Below are positions 9,139-16,866 of a DNA stretch of 64,000 bases, in pieces. Source of the DNA: JAABSQ01 sp964573705. Lineage in GTDB: Bacteria; Desulfobacterota; Desulfobacteria; Desulfobacterales; Desulfococcaceae. Numbering within the stretch: the first letter of the stretch is position 1; every line of letters begins with the position of its first letter. The stretch is taken from the NCBI GenBank assembly GCA_964573705.1, contig CAZNLT010000006.1, positions 1 through 64,000 of the forward strand, given 5' to 3'. The notes beneath the pieces are model-generated. The model was not told the origin of the DNA. It worked only from the letters and a program-made list of their open reading frames with translations, and ran no database searches. The position numbers and the translations under genes are program-made.

Positions 9139-10380
9139 ATGCCACGGATCAGCATAGACAAGGCGATCGAAGAAATCAGGGCCGGCCGGATAGTCATCCT
9201 GGTGGACGACGAGGATCGTGAAAACGAGGGCGATTTGACCATGGCGGCCGAAAAGGTCACCCCTGAAGCAATCAATTTTATGGCCAAATTCGGAAGGGGA
9301 TTGATCTGCCTTTCCCTGACCGGAGAGAAGGTGGACGCCCTTGAACTGCCCATGATGGTAGACAACAACACCTCACAATTCGAAACCGGATTTACCGTCT
9401 CCATCGAGGCCAAGCGGGGCGTCACCACCGGGATTTCGGCGGCGGATCGGGCCACCACTATTCTGACGGCGGTATCGGATGAATGTACCCCTGGCGATCT
9501 GGCCCGGCCGGGCCATATTTTTCCTCTTCGGGCCCGAAACGGTGGCGTCATGGTCCGGGTCGGCCAGACCGAAGGATCGGTGGATCTGGCCCGCCTGGCC
9601 GGGCTTAAACCGGCCGGGGTGATCTGCGAAATTATGGATGATGACGGCACCATGGCACGCATGCCCGCCCTGGAGCAGTTCAGCGAAGAGCACGGGATCG
9701 GCATCTGCACCATCGCCGATCTGGTGGAATATCGACTTCGAAACGAATCCTTCGTGCGCCCGGCGGCCCAGGCGGAGCTGCCCACCCTTCACGGGGGGGA
9801 GTTCAAAATCATCGCCTATGAGAACAGCCTGGACAATTTGACCCATATCGCCCTGGTGAAGGGAGAAATCGATCCGGAAAAACCGATACTGGTGCGGGTC
9901 CATTCCGAATGCATGACCGGGGACATCTTCGGTTCTCTCCGCTGCGACTGCGGGGAACAGCTTCATAAGGCGATGCACATGATCAGCCAGGAGGCTTCCG
10001 GTGTGGTTCTCTATCTGCGGCAAGAGGGCCGGGGGATCGGGCTGGTAAACAAGCTTCGGGCATACGAACTTCAACAGAAGCGAGGCCTGGACACGGTGGA
10101 GGCCAACGTTGAACTGGGATTTAAGGACGATCTTCGGGATTACGGCATCGGCGCCCAAATGCTCGTGGACCTCGGGGTCAGGAAGATGCGGCTCCTGACC
10201 AACAATCCCAAGAAGATGATCGGGCTTCAAGGCTATGGTCTGAGCATGGTGGAGCAGGTGCCGATCGAGGTGCCGCCCAATGAGTTTGATCTCTGCTACC
10301 TGGAATGCAAAAAGCTCAAGATGGGGCATACCCTCAACCTGAACCGAAAAATTCCTGAAAAGAATATCAAACGAGGATAG
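9139..10380 (+). CDS. ribBA: Bifunctional DHBP synthase / GTP cyclohydrolase II
   Basis: Supplies both precursors of riboflavin. The N-terminal domain (about 1-200) is 3,4-dihydroxy-2-butanone 4-phosphate synthase with DDEDRENEGDL and the TPAG-like segment. The C-terminal domain (about 205-400) is GTP cyclohydrolase II, with the zinc cysteines in RCDCGEQL and RQEGRGIGL. The 413 residues match the fused form. ATG 9139 has a GGAG about ten bases upstream, and ribH follows after 11 bases. In some bacteria the cyclohydrolase half is inactive, but the key residues are all present here. Confidence 0.96.
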   Translation: MPRISIDKAIEEIRAGRIVILVDDEDRENEGDLTMAAEKVTPEAINFMAKFGRGLICLSLTGEKVDALELPMMVDNNTSQFETGFTVSIEAKRGVTTGISAADRATTILTAVSDECTPGDLARPGHIFPLRARNGGVMVRVGQTEGSVDLARLAGLKPAGVICEIMDDDGTMARMPALEQFSEEHGIGICTIADLVEYRLRNESFVRPAAQAELPTLHGGEFKIIAYENSLDNLTHIALVKGEIDPEKPILVRVHSECMTGDIFGSLRCDCGEQLHKAMHMISQEASGVVLYLRQEGRGIGLVNKLRAYELQQKRGLDTVEANVELGFKDDLRDYGIGAQMLVDLGVRKMRLLTNNPKKMIGLQGYGLSMVEQVPIEVPPNEFDLCYLECKKLKMGHTLNLNRKIPEKNIKRG

Positions 10381-10391
10381 AGGAGATAGTC

Positions 10392-10865
10392 ATGCCGAGA
10401 CACATCGAAGGAAATCTGATTGCGGAGGGAAAAAAGTTCGCGATCGTGGTCAGCCGGTTCAATGATTTTATTACCGAGCGACTGGTGGGCGGGGCCATGG
10501 ACGGGCTGATTCGATCCGGGGCCCGGGACGAGGATGTGGATGTGGTCCGGGTGCCGGGGGCGTTTGAGATTCCGCTGCTGGCCAAAAAAATGGCGGGCCG
10601 GGGCCGCTATAATGCCGTCATCTGCCTGGGCGCCGTGATTCGAGGAGCCACCTCCCATTATGATTATGTCTGTGCGGAGGTCTCCAAAGGGATTGCCGCG
10701 GTTGGGCTGCAAGCGGAAATTCCTGTGATTTTCGGCATCCTGACCACCGACACGATCGAGCAGGCCATTGAACGGGCCGGTACCAAGGCCGGCAACAAGG
10801 GATGGGACGCGGCCATGAGCGCCATCGAAATGGCCAATCTGATGCAGGCGGTGGATCAAGACTGA
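10392..10865 (+). CDS. ribH: 6,7-dimethyl-8-ribityllumazine synthase
   Basis: Condenses the RibBA and RibD products to lumazine, the substrate of RibE; the family forms 60-subunit shells or pentamers. The 157-residue protein has the SRFNDFITE start motif, VPGAFEIPL, GAVIRGATSHYDYV and the C-terminal NKGWDAAMSAIEM. A GAGGAGA site precedes ATG 10392. The next gene, nusB, begins eight bases after its stop, the classic ribH-nusB order. Confidence 0.97.
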   Translation: MPRHIEGNLIAEGKKFAIVVSRFNDFITERLVGGAMDGLIRSGARDEDVDVVRVPGAFEIPLLAKKMAGRGRYNAVICLGAVIRGATSHYDYVCAEVSKGIAAVGLQAEIPVIFGILTTDTIEQAIERAGTKAGNKGWDAAMSAIEMANLMQAVDQD

Positions 10866-10873
10866 CAATCACC

Positions 10874-11479
10874 ATGCAAAATCGAAGAAAATCCCGAGAA
10901 CTGGCCCTTCAAGCCCTTTATTACATGGACAGCCGACGGAATTTTTCCCGGGAGGCTTTGACCCTGTTTTTCCGATGTTTCCAAGAAGCGGATTCGGAGC
11001 ATTCCTTCTTTGAGGAGATCACTCTGGGGGTAATGACCTACCGGCTGCAGATCGATCGGCTGATCGAACGGTTTTCCAGCCATTGGAAGATCAGCCGCAT
11101 GTCCTGTGTGGATCGGAACATCATGCGGGTGGCGGTATACGAAATGCTGTTCCGGGAAGACATACCGGCCAAGGTCTCCATCAACGAGGCCATCGACATC
11201 GGGAAAAAATTCGGAACCGAAGAATCCGGCGCCTTTATCAACGGGATTCTCGACAGCGTCCATTTGGCCTTGGATAGGGGGGATATCACGGCCGACCTGA
11301 ATGAAGAGACCGAGATACCGCTAGACTCTCCGGCCGAAAGAGGGTACCAGCCGGTCCGTCCGGAGGAGTCCGAGGCCTATTTCTCGCCGGTGAAAGGCCG
11401 GCCCGGTGTGGTGAAACGACGGGCTCAGAGTGAACATCCCTCCGCCGATACCGAAAAGACCAAGCAAGGAGCGAAATAA
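10874..11479 (+). CDS. nusB: Transcription antitermination factor NusB with a C-terminal tail
   Basis: RNA-binding factor that acts with NusE in rRNA antitermination. The family domain occupies about residues 1-140 (RRKSRELALQALYYMD, SCVDRNIMRVAVYEML, PAKVSINEAIDIGKKFG, FINGILDSV). The start is ATG 10874, where the family sequence begins. The protein is 201 residues, about 55-60 more than usual: the tail from about 145 is polar and proline-rich and looks disordered. Its coding end overlaps an upstream frame of trpB2, but the real trpB2 start lies just beyond its stop. Confidence 0.93.
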   Translation: MQNRRKSRELALQALYYMDSRRNFSREALTLFFRCFQEADSEHSFFEEITLGVMTYRLQIDRLIERFSSHWKISRMSCVDRNIMRVAVYEMLFREDIPAKVSINEAIDIGKKFGTEESGAFINGILDSVHLALDRGDITADLNEETEIPLDSPAERGYQPVRPEESEAYFSPVKGRPGVVKRRAQSEHPSADTEKTKQGAK

Positions 11480-11480
11480 T

Positions 11481-12860
11481 ATGGAAGCCAGAAAAATTCT
11501 GTTGACTGAAGATGAAATGCCCCGCCGGTGGTACAATATCCTCGCGGACATAAAAATGAATCCGCCCCTGGGACCGGACGGCAACCCGGTGAAAGCCGAG
11601 GATCTTGCACCGGTGTTTCCCATGAATCTGATCGAACAGGAGGTCAGTGATCAGCGCTGGATCGACATCCCCGAGCCGGTGCTGGAAGTATTGGCGACCT
11701 GGCGACCTGCTCCCCTGGTCCGGGCCATTTCACTGGAAAAAGCGCTCGAAACCCCGGCCAAGATCTACTTTAAAAATGAGAGCGTCAGCCCTCCCGGCAG
11801 CCACAAACCCAATACAGCCGTGCCCCAGGCCTATTATAACAAGGTGTTCGGGATTGAAAGAGTGACCACTGAAACCGGCGCCGGTCAGTGGGGAAGCGCA
11901 CTTTCCTATGCCTGTTCTCAGTTCGGACTGGAGTGCAAGGTTTTCATGGTTCGGGTCAGCTTTGACCAGAAGCCGTACCGTAAGTCGATGATGGCGGCCT
12001 GGGGCGGAAAATGCGTCCCCAGCCCCAGCCCCGAAACCCGGGCGGGTCGGGAAGCCCTCGAAAAAGACCCCCACACCCCCGGCAGCCTCGGCATCGCCAT
12101 CAGCGAGGCCATCGAGGCGGCGGTGGCCGACGGTTCGGGCAAGACCCGGTACTCCCTGGGCAGCGTGCTCAACCATGTCATGCTTCACCAGACCATCATC
12201 GGCCTGGAGGCCCGGAAGCAGTTTGAAAAGATCGGTCTTTATCCGGATGTGGTGGTGGGATGCGCCGGCGGCGGCAGCAATTTCGCCGGACTGGCCTTTC
12301 CGTTTGTGCTGGATAAGATGAACGGAAAACAGGTGGAAATCTATCCGGTGGAACCGGCCGCCTGCCCCACCCTGACCAAGGCCCCCTTTGTGTACGATCA
12401 TGGGGATACCGCCGGGTACACCCCGCTGCTGCCCATGCACAGCCTGGGTCACGCCTTTGTGCCGCCCCCTTTTCATGCCGGCGGGCTCCGCTACCACGGC
12501 ATGGCGCCCACTGTGAGCCAGCTGGTGACCGAAGGCCTGATCACCCCCAGATCGGTGACCCAGCTGGACGCCTACCAGGCCGGCGTGCTGACCGCCCGGA
12601 CCGAGGGGTTCATTCCTGCGCCCGAGACCACCCATGCCTTGGCCGTCGTCGTGGAAGAGGCCAGAAAAGCCAAGGAGGAGGGCAAGGAAAAAGTCATCGT
12701 CTTCAACTGGAGCGGGCACGGCCTCCTTGACCTCGGCGCTTATGAACGTTATTTTTGCGGGGAGCTGGAAAACTATGAATTGAGCGACACGGAAATCGCG
12801 CAGGGTGAGTCGATATTCCAAAATTACCCCAAACCGGAACTGCTGAAGAGCCGTTCATGA
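11481..12860 (+). CDS. trpB: TrpB2-type tryptophan synthase beta subunit
   Basis: PLP enzyme of the TrpB2 group, the divergent beta subunit found in archaea and many anaerobes; it condenses indole with serine and often acts without a strong TrpA partner. The PLP lysine lies in PPGSHKPNTAVPQA and the phosphate loop is GCAGGGSNFAG. The start is taken as ATG 11481 (AAGGAG about ten bases upstream), which gives 459 residues, the usual TrpB2 size; the open frame extends 17 codons into nusB. No trpA or other trp gene is near, so a role as an indole-salvage or serine-dehydrating enzyme is possible. Confidence 0.9.
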   Translation: MEARKILLTEDEMPRRWYNILADIKMNPPLGPDGNPVKAEDLAPVFPMNLIEQEVSDQRWIDIPEPVLEVLATWRPAPLVRAISLEKALETPAKIYFKNESVSPPGSHKPNTAVPQAYYNKVFGIERVTTETGAGQWGSALSYACSQFGLECKVFMVRVSFDQKPYRKSMMAAWGGKCVPSPSPETRAGREALEKDPHTPGSLGIAISEAIEAAVADGSGKTRYSLGSVLNHVMLHQTIIGLEARKQFEKIGLYPDVVVGCAGGGSNFAGLAFPFVLDKMNGKQVEIYPVEPAACPTLTKAPFVYDHGDTAGYTPLLPMHSLGHAFVPPPFHAGGLRYHGMAPTVSQLVTEGLITPRSVTQLDAYQAGVLTARTEGFIPAPETTHALAVVVEEARKAKEEGKEKVIVFNWSGHGLLDLGAYERYFCGELENYELSDTEIAQGESIFQNYPKPELLKSRS

Positions 12861-13135
12861 AGCCCGATCAATACGATGAGCTGGAAAGACGCTGCCCGCG
12901 ACTGGGCGGGCCGGTCACCTTTCAATACTGCCGGACCAGCGGTCAGGCGCCGCCCCAGTGCTGGAAGGTGATCGACTGCTGGTGGGAGCGCTTCGACGTG
13001 GTGGCTTATCTAAGGGCGCATATGGCGCCCTCGGAATTCGATTCGCTGGCCGCGGCCAAACCCAAACCCAAGGTCGCCACCCTGGTGGATCTGATCCGCC
13101 GTGCCCGGGCGGCGGCCGGAAATGACGATACCTGA
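12857..13135 (+). CDS. Small Cys-containing protein of unknown function
   Basis: A 92-residue protein whose ATG overlaps the trpB2 stop (ATGA), so it is probably translated with it. Four cysteines are arranged as CPRLGG, QYCRTSG and CWKVIDCWWERFDV, a spacing that could bind metal. The C-terminal half is Lys/Ala/Arg-rich and helical. I recognise the CWKxxDCWW pattern as recurring in small proteins of sulfate-reducing Desulfobacterota but know no function. Confidence 0.75.
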   Translation: MKPDQYDELERRCPRLGGPVTFQYCRTSGQAPPQCWKVIDCWWERFDVVAYLRAHMAPSEFDSLAAAKPKPKVATLVDLIRRARAAAGNDDT

Positions 13136-13156
13136 AAAGGTTCGAAAAAGGAACGG

Positions 13157-13780
13157 ATGATGATTATCGAAAGTATGGAAGTCGGGCCGATCATGGCCAA
13201 TTGCTATATGTTGGGATGTGAAGAGACCAAAGAGGCCGCCGTGATCGATCCGGGCGGGGATGCGGACCGGATTCTGATGCGACTGGCCGAACTGAAGCTT
13301 CAGGTCAAACAGATCATCAACACCCACGGCCACTTCGATCATGTGGGCGCCAATAAGAAATTGAAATCCGCCACCGGCGCCCCCATTCTGATTCACTCGG
13401 AGGATGCGCCCATGCTGACGCAGTTGTCCAGCGCCGCCGCCTCTTTCGGGTTGTCCGCCGAAAATTCCCCTAAACCCGACACCACATTGTCTGACGGGGA
13501 TACCATCTCCTTCGGCAATATCACCCTGGCGGTTCGCCATACCCCCGGCCACAGCCCCGGCGGCATCGCCCTGTACACCGACGGTCATGTTTTCGTAGGG
13601 GATACCCTGTTCTCGGGCTCCATCGGCCGAACCGATCTGCCGGGAGGGGATTACAACACCCTTATCTCCAGCGTTCGGGAAAAACTATTTGTCCTGCCGG
13701 AAGAAACCAAAGTCTACTGCGGCCATGGGCCGGAGACCACCATTGGTCGGGAAAAACAGTACAACCCGTTTTTCCGGTAA
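13157..13780 (+). CDS. Metallo-beta-lactamase-fold hydrolase (glyoxalase II-like)
   Basis: A 207-residue single-domain metallohydrolase. The metal motif THGHFDH (His57, His59, Asp61, His62) is followed by HTPGHSPGG and, near the end, YCGHGPETTIGREK, giving the full ligand set of the glyoxalase II-like branch. Such short family members are often called GloB-like but their substrate is uncertain; a thioester hydrolase is likely. ATG 13157 has GGAACGG upstream. It is the last gene of the run, followed by an imperfect hairpin. Confidence 0.9.
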   Translation: MMIIESMEVGPIMANCYMLGCEETKEAAVIDPGGDADRILMRLAELKLQVKQIINTHGHFDHVGANKKLKSATGAPILIHSEDAPMLTQLSSAAASFGLSAENSPKPDTTLSDGDTISFGNITLAVRHTPGHSPGGIALYTDGHVFVGDTLFSGSIGRTDLPGGDYNTLISSVREKLFVLPEETKVYCGHGPETTIGREKQYNPFFR

Positions 13781-13863
13781 CGGGTCGTTTCCTCTCGAAC
13801 GGAAATATTCGAAACCGGGTGATTCGGCTTCGGAACCGACACCTTATTAACCATCGCCGGAAA

Positions 13864-13919
13864 AAAACGATTCTCCACCGGGGCCGCTTTAAAAAGGTGC
13901 TGGTGGAAGCGGTCGTTTT
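13864..13919. repeat. Imperfect inverted repeat in the 13781-14138 gap
   Basis: AAAACGA (13864-13870) pairs with TCGTTTT (13913-13919), and an inner arm TTCTCCACC pairs with GGTGGAA (13902-13908). It lies about 85 bases after the metallo-hydrolase stop and could end that transcript, though no long T-tract follows directly. The remaining gap (to 14138) contains T-rich stretches and the ispG promoter but no gene that I can see. Confidence 0.4.
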
Positions 13920-14099
13920 AATAAACGATTCCGACGCATTCTTGCCGGAACCCTTTCCCCTTCCTTTCTTTTTACGGCTTTGATCATTGTTCCTTTTTCT
14001 GAATTTTAGAAAAATTTGCGGCTACCGAAGGGCATGTGCCGAGTGTTTACGGCCTTCGAGTTATCTCATTTTGCTTGAACGGTGCTTTGTTCTCTGTTA

Positions 14100-14128
14100 T
14101 TGACTCTATCCTATAAGACCTTTACAAT
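14100..14128 (+). promoter_or_regulatory. Sigma-70-type promoter directly upstream of ispG
   Basis: TTGACT (14100-14105), a 17-base spacer and TACAAT (14123-14128). The expected transcript start near 14135 is only a few bases before ATG 14139, which has no Shine-Dalgarno sequence, so a leaderless or very short-leader mRNA is predicted. Confidence 0.5.
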
Positions 14129-14138
14129 TCGGGCGATT

Positions 14139-15227
14139 ATGACCATCTTTGCAACGAGACGAAAAAACACGCGACGGGTTCGGGTCGGCGATGTGCCGGT
14201 GGGGGGGCGGGCTCCGGTGGCCGTCCAGTCCATGACCAATACTTTCACTCAGGATGTGGCAGCCACGGTGGCCCAAATCCGCCGGCTGGAGGCGGCCGGC
14301 TGTGAAATCATTCGGGTGGCGGTTCCCGACCGGCAGGCGGCCTCGGCCATCGCCGACATCAAGAAGGAAATCTCTATTCCCCTGATCGCCGATATCCATT
14401 TCGATCACCGTCTGGCGCTGGCGGCGGCTCGGGCCGGAGCCGACGGACTTCGGCTCAATCCAGGCAACATCGGCGGTACCGATAAGGTTCAAGCGGTGGT
14501 GGATTGCGCCGGCGAACGGAACATTCCGATTCGTATCGGCGTCAACTCGGGGTCCCTTGAAAAGGACATCCTGAAGAAATATAATGGGGCGACTCCCGAA
14601 GGCATGGTGGAAAGCGCTCTGCGGCATGTAGAAATCCTGGAGGCGCTGGATTTTCGTTCCATCAAAATATCCCTGAAAGCATCGGATGTGGAACGGACGG
14701 TGGCGGCCTATCGCCTCCTGTCGGAACAGTGCGACTATCCGCTGCATCTGGGGGTGACCGAGGCCGGGGGGTTGTATGCCGGCATCGTCAAATCCGCCCT
14801 CGGAATCGGAATGTTGCTGGCCGAGGGGATCGGGGACACCTTGCGGGTATCCCTGACCCGTGATCCGGTAGAAGAGGTGCGGGTCGGGTATGAAATTCTG
14901 AAGGGACTGGGCATCCGCCGGCATGGCCCGGAGATCATATCCTGTCCTACCTGCGGGCGCTGTAAAATCGATCTTTTCGACATCGCAGAACAGGTGGAGC
15001 GGGCACTGCTGTCAAATCCCCATCCCGTTAAAGTGGCGATTATGGGATGCGTGGTCAACGGACCGGGGGAGGCCAGAGAGGCCGATGTCGGGGTGGCCGG
15101 CGGTGATGGAGAGGGCATTCTCTTCAAAAAAGGCGAGGTGATTCGAAAATTTCCCCAGGAACAGATCGTGGAAGTGCTGCTGGAGGCGGTACGGGAATTT
15201 GGAGATTCCCTTGATGAGACTTCATAA
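14139..15227 (+). CDS. ispG: 4-hydroxy-3-methylbut-2-en-1-yl diphosphate synthase
   Basis: Iron-sulfur enzyme of the MEP isoprenoid pathway (MEcPP to HMBPP). The 362-residue protein has the family start (RRVRVGDVPVGGRAPVAVQSMTN), VQSMTNT substrate motif, and the cluster-binding cysteines in SCPTCGRCK plus Cys in MGCVVNGPGE. The frame is open to 14082, but that start lies upstream of the predicted promoter; ATG 14139 sits immediately before the conserved domain. proS follows after 54 bases. The isoprenoid product supplies quinone side chains, fitting the UbiA homologue later in the window. Confidence 0.94.
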   Translation: MTIFATRRKNTRRVRVGDVPVGGRAPVAVQSMTNTFTQDVAATVAQIRRLEAAGCEIIRVAVPDRQAASAIADIKKEISIPLIADIHFDHRLALAAARAGADGLRLNPGNIGGTDKVQAVVDCAGERNIPIRIGVNSGSLEKDILKKYNGATPEGMVESALRHVEILEALDFRSIKISLKASDVERTVAAYRLLSEQCDYPLHLGVTEAGGLYAGIVKSALGIGMLLAEGIGDTLRVSLTRDPVEEVRVGYEILKGLGIRRHGPEIISCPTCGRCKIDLFDIAEQVERALLSNPHPVKVAIMGCVVNGPGEAREADVGVAGGDGEGILFKKGEVIRKFPQEQIVEVLLEAVREFGDSLDETS

Positions 15228-15281
15228 AAAAACAGGTTTGAATATTCGTATAATTTTGCGCATGAGTTGAGAAAGGACGAC

Positions 15282-16802
15282 ATGGCGAAACAGGACAAAA
15301 CGGCGATCGAGCCGACACGGGCAGAGGACTATTCGGAATGGTACCAGCAGGTCATTCGAGCATCGGATCTGGCGGACCGCTCGCCGGTGCGGGGTTGCAT
15401 GGTGATCAAGCCCTGGGGCTACTCGCTCTGGGAGAACATCGTTCGGGATCTGGATGATGCGTTCAAGGCCACCGGGGTCAAGAACGCCTATTTTCCTCTG
15501 TTCATCCCCCTCGGTTTTCTCGAAAAGGAAGCCCAACATGTAGAGGGTTTCGCCAAGGAATGCGCCGTGGTCACCCACCATCGACTCGAAAAAGGGCCGG
15601 AAGGCGGATTGGTTCCGGCGGCAGAACTGACCGAACCGTTGGTGGTTCGGCCCACCTCGGAGACCATTATCGGGGATTCTTTTTCCAAATGGGTGAACAG
15701 TTACCGGGACCTTCCCCTGCTGATCAACCAATGGTGCAATGTGGTTCGTTGGGAAATGCGGACCCGGATTTTTCTGCGGACCAGCGAATTTTTATGGCAG
15801 GAGGGACATACGGTTCACGCCACGGACGAGGAAGCCATGGCGCGCACGATGCAGATGCTGGACGTCTATGCCGATATTGCCGAAAATTGCCTGGCCATGC
15901 CGGTGATCAAAGGGCGAAAAACCGCCTCAGAGCGGTTTCCGGGAGCGGTGGACACCCTCTGCATCGAGGCCATGATGCAGGACCGAAAGGCGCTTCAGGC
16001 GGGCACCTCCCATTTTCTGGGGCAAAATTTCGCCAAGGCATCCGAGATCAGGTTTCAGACACCCCAGGAGACCGAATCCTACGCCTGGACCACCTCCTGG
16101 GGAACCTCCACCCGCCTCATCGGGGGGGTGATCATGACCCATGGGGACGATGACGGAATTATTTTGCCGCCCCGGGTGGCATCCTCCCATCTGGTGCTGA
16201 TGCCGATTTTTCGAAATCCCGATGAACAGGGCGCGGTCATGGAATTCACTCAATCCCTGGTCCGGGAACTCCGGGATCTGTATTATCATCACAACCGGCT
16301 ACGGGTGGAGGTGGATGACCGAAACATCGGCGGGGCCCGGGGATGGGAATGGATCAAGAAGGGGATTCCCCTTCGGGTGGAGATCGGCCCTCGGGATATC
16401 GCAAATAATTCGCTTTTCGTGGGCCGTCGGGATAAAGCCCACCGGGACCGAACCTCTATTCCCCGGGACCGATTTGTTCAGACGGTTGCCGATATTTTGG
16501 ATGAAATCCAGGCCACTCTCTTTGCACGGGCCAAAGCATTTCGCGAAGAGAATACCCGGGACATCGATGAAAAGAGCGATTTTTATGATTATTTTACCCC
16601 GAAGAATCGGGAAACGCCCGAGATTCACGGCGGCTTCGCCCTGTCCCACTGGTGCGGTTCCGATGAGTGTGAGGCCAAAATTAAGGAAGACCTTCAGGTG
16701 ACCATTCGGTGTATTCCCCTGACCCCGCACCGGGAGGAGGGGGCCTGCATCTGCTGCGGTGGAAAAAGCCGTGAACGGGTGGTGTTTGCAAAAGCCTATT
16801 GA
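15282..16802 (+). CDS. proS: Prolyl-tRNA synthetase, archaeal/eukaryotic type
   Basis: Charges tRNA-Pro. At 506 residues it belongs to the shorter class of ProRS found in archaea, eukaryotes and some bacteria, lacking the insertion (editing) domain of the E. coli type. Class II motifs are visible: motif 2 region RPTSETIIGDSFSKW...LINQWCNVVRWEMRTR and motif 3-like WTTSWGTSTRLIGGVIMTHGDDDG. The C-terminus has the zinc-binding extension with Cys in HWCGSDECEAK and CICCGGK and ends in a conserved Tyr. The start is ATG 15282 with GAAAGGA seven bases upstream; a TTG five codons earlier is less likely. Confidence 0.95.
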   Translation: MAKQDKTAIEPTRAEDYSEWYQQVIRASDLADRSPVRGCMVIKPWGYSLWENIVRDLDDAFKATGVKNAYFPLFIPLGFLEKEAQHVEGFAKECAVVTHHRLEKGPEGGLVPAAELTEPLVVRPTSETIIGDSFSKWVNSYRDLPLLINQWCNVVRWEMRTRIFLRTSEFLWQEGHTVHATDEEAMARTMQMLDVYADIAENCLAMPVIKGRKTASERFPGAVDTLCIEAMMQDRKALQAGTSHFLGQNFAKASEIRFQTPQETESYAWTTSWGTSTRLIGGVIMTHGDDDGIILPPRVASSHLVLMPIFRNPDEQGAVMEFTQSLVRELRDLYYHHNRLRVEVDDRNIGGARGWEWIKKGIPLRVEIGPRDIANNSLFVGRRDKAHRDRTSIPRDRFVQTVADILDEIQATLFARAKAFREENTRDIDEKSDFYDYFTPKNRETPEIHGGFALSHWCGSDECEAKIKEDLQVTIRCIPLTPHREEGACICCGGKSRERVVFAKAY

Positions 16803-16817
16803 GGATGCTCTTTGGAA

Positions 16818-16861
16818 ATGCCGGTCCTTCCATGAGCGCAGGGCCGGCATTTTCGTTTTTT
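16818..16861 (+). terminator. Rho-independent terminator between proS and relA
   Basis: An 11-bp stem (16818-16828 with 16840-16850, one G-T pair) with an 11-base loop is followed by TTTTCGTTTTTT. It lies 16 bases after the proS stop and ends six bases before the relA ATG, so relA would need its own promoter, internal to proS, or read-through. Confidence 0.85.
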
Positions 16862-16866
16862 AAATT

